A DNA stretch of 8,132 nucleotides from Paraprevotella sp. (GTDB lineage: Bacteria > Bacteroidota > Bacteroidia > Bacteroidales > Bacteroidaceae), in the NCBI GenBank assembly GCA_021205005.1, contig JAJPYK010000157.1:5199-13330 (forward strand). The letters run 5' to 3'. The position numbers and the translations under genes were made by a program. Position 1 is the first letter of the stretch. Each line of letters starts with the position of its first letter. The notes under the pieces were generated by a model. It was not told where the DNA came from. It worked only from the letters and a program-made list of their open reading frames with translations, and did not search any database. This document shows positions 8,110 through 8,132 of this stretch, piece by piece.

Positions 8110-8132
8110 GTATTTTCTAATCAAAAAGACAA
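8110..8132 (+). promoter_or_regulatory. A-rich leader, probably of a further fimbrial gene beyond the window
   Basis: The last 23 bases contain TAATCAAAAAGACAA. This closely resembles TTAATCAGAAAACAAACAG just before the ATG at 6835, and the A-rich gap before 2749. In Bacteroidota, A-rich leaders commonly stand in for Shine-Dalgarno sites. A start codon within the next few bases to the right is therefore likely. No terminator hairpin is visible in this short tail. Confidence 0.4.

Overview
The window looks like part of a fimbriae (pili) operon of the FimA/Mfa1 type from a member of the order Bacteroidales (Bacteroides, Parabacteroides, Alistipes, Prevotella and relatives). Three things point there. 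Every complete gene starts with a lipoprotein signal peptide ending in a Bacteroidales-type lipobox. Several mature N-termini carry the Thr-Arg-Ala motif where Arg-gingipain-like proteases trim type V pilins. Gene starts mostly follow A-rich leaders rather than Shine-Dalgarno sequences. I cannot name the species. Base composition is fairly balanced by eye and was not computed.

Layout, all on the + strand and tightly packed (gaps of about 16 to 41 bases): (1) 3-517, the C-terminal part of a FimB/Mfa2-type anchor protein, cut by the window edge and frame-disrupted; (2) 536-2723, an Mfa1-family fimbrial subunit of about 728 residues once one frameshift is repaired; (3) 2749-4052, a fimbrillin-like lipoprotein of about 434 residues after repair of one frameshift; (4) 4094-6818, a fimbrillin body joined to a C-terminal FISUMP (C-type-lectin-like) domain, about 907 residues, broken by a seven-G tract; (5) 6835-8109, an intact fimbrillin-clan lipoprotein of 424 residues ending next to a nine-G tract. 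A sixth gene probably starts just past the right edge, because the last 23 bases look like another A-rich leader.

By analogy with the P. gingivalis mfa and fim clusters, the subunits would be exported by Sec, lipidated, moved to the outer surface, trimmed by an arginine-specific protease and polymerised by strand exchange. The Mfa2-like protein would anchor the shaft, the Mfa1-like protein would be the main shaft candidate, and the FISUMP fusion would be the likely tip adhesin. These role assignments are inference from domain content and gene order.

The main caution is that four of the five genes need a one-base correction to read through. Three of the four breaks can be placed at short homopolymers, and one lies at a G7 run. 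Systematic indel errors in the assembly are therefore a serious explanation. The competing idea, best supported at the G7 tract, is slipped-strand phase variation that switches the adhesin domain on and off. No RNA genes, CRISPR arrays, insertion sequences or convincing internal promoters were seen.
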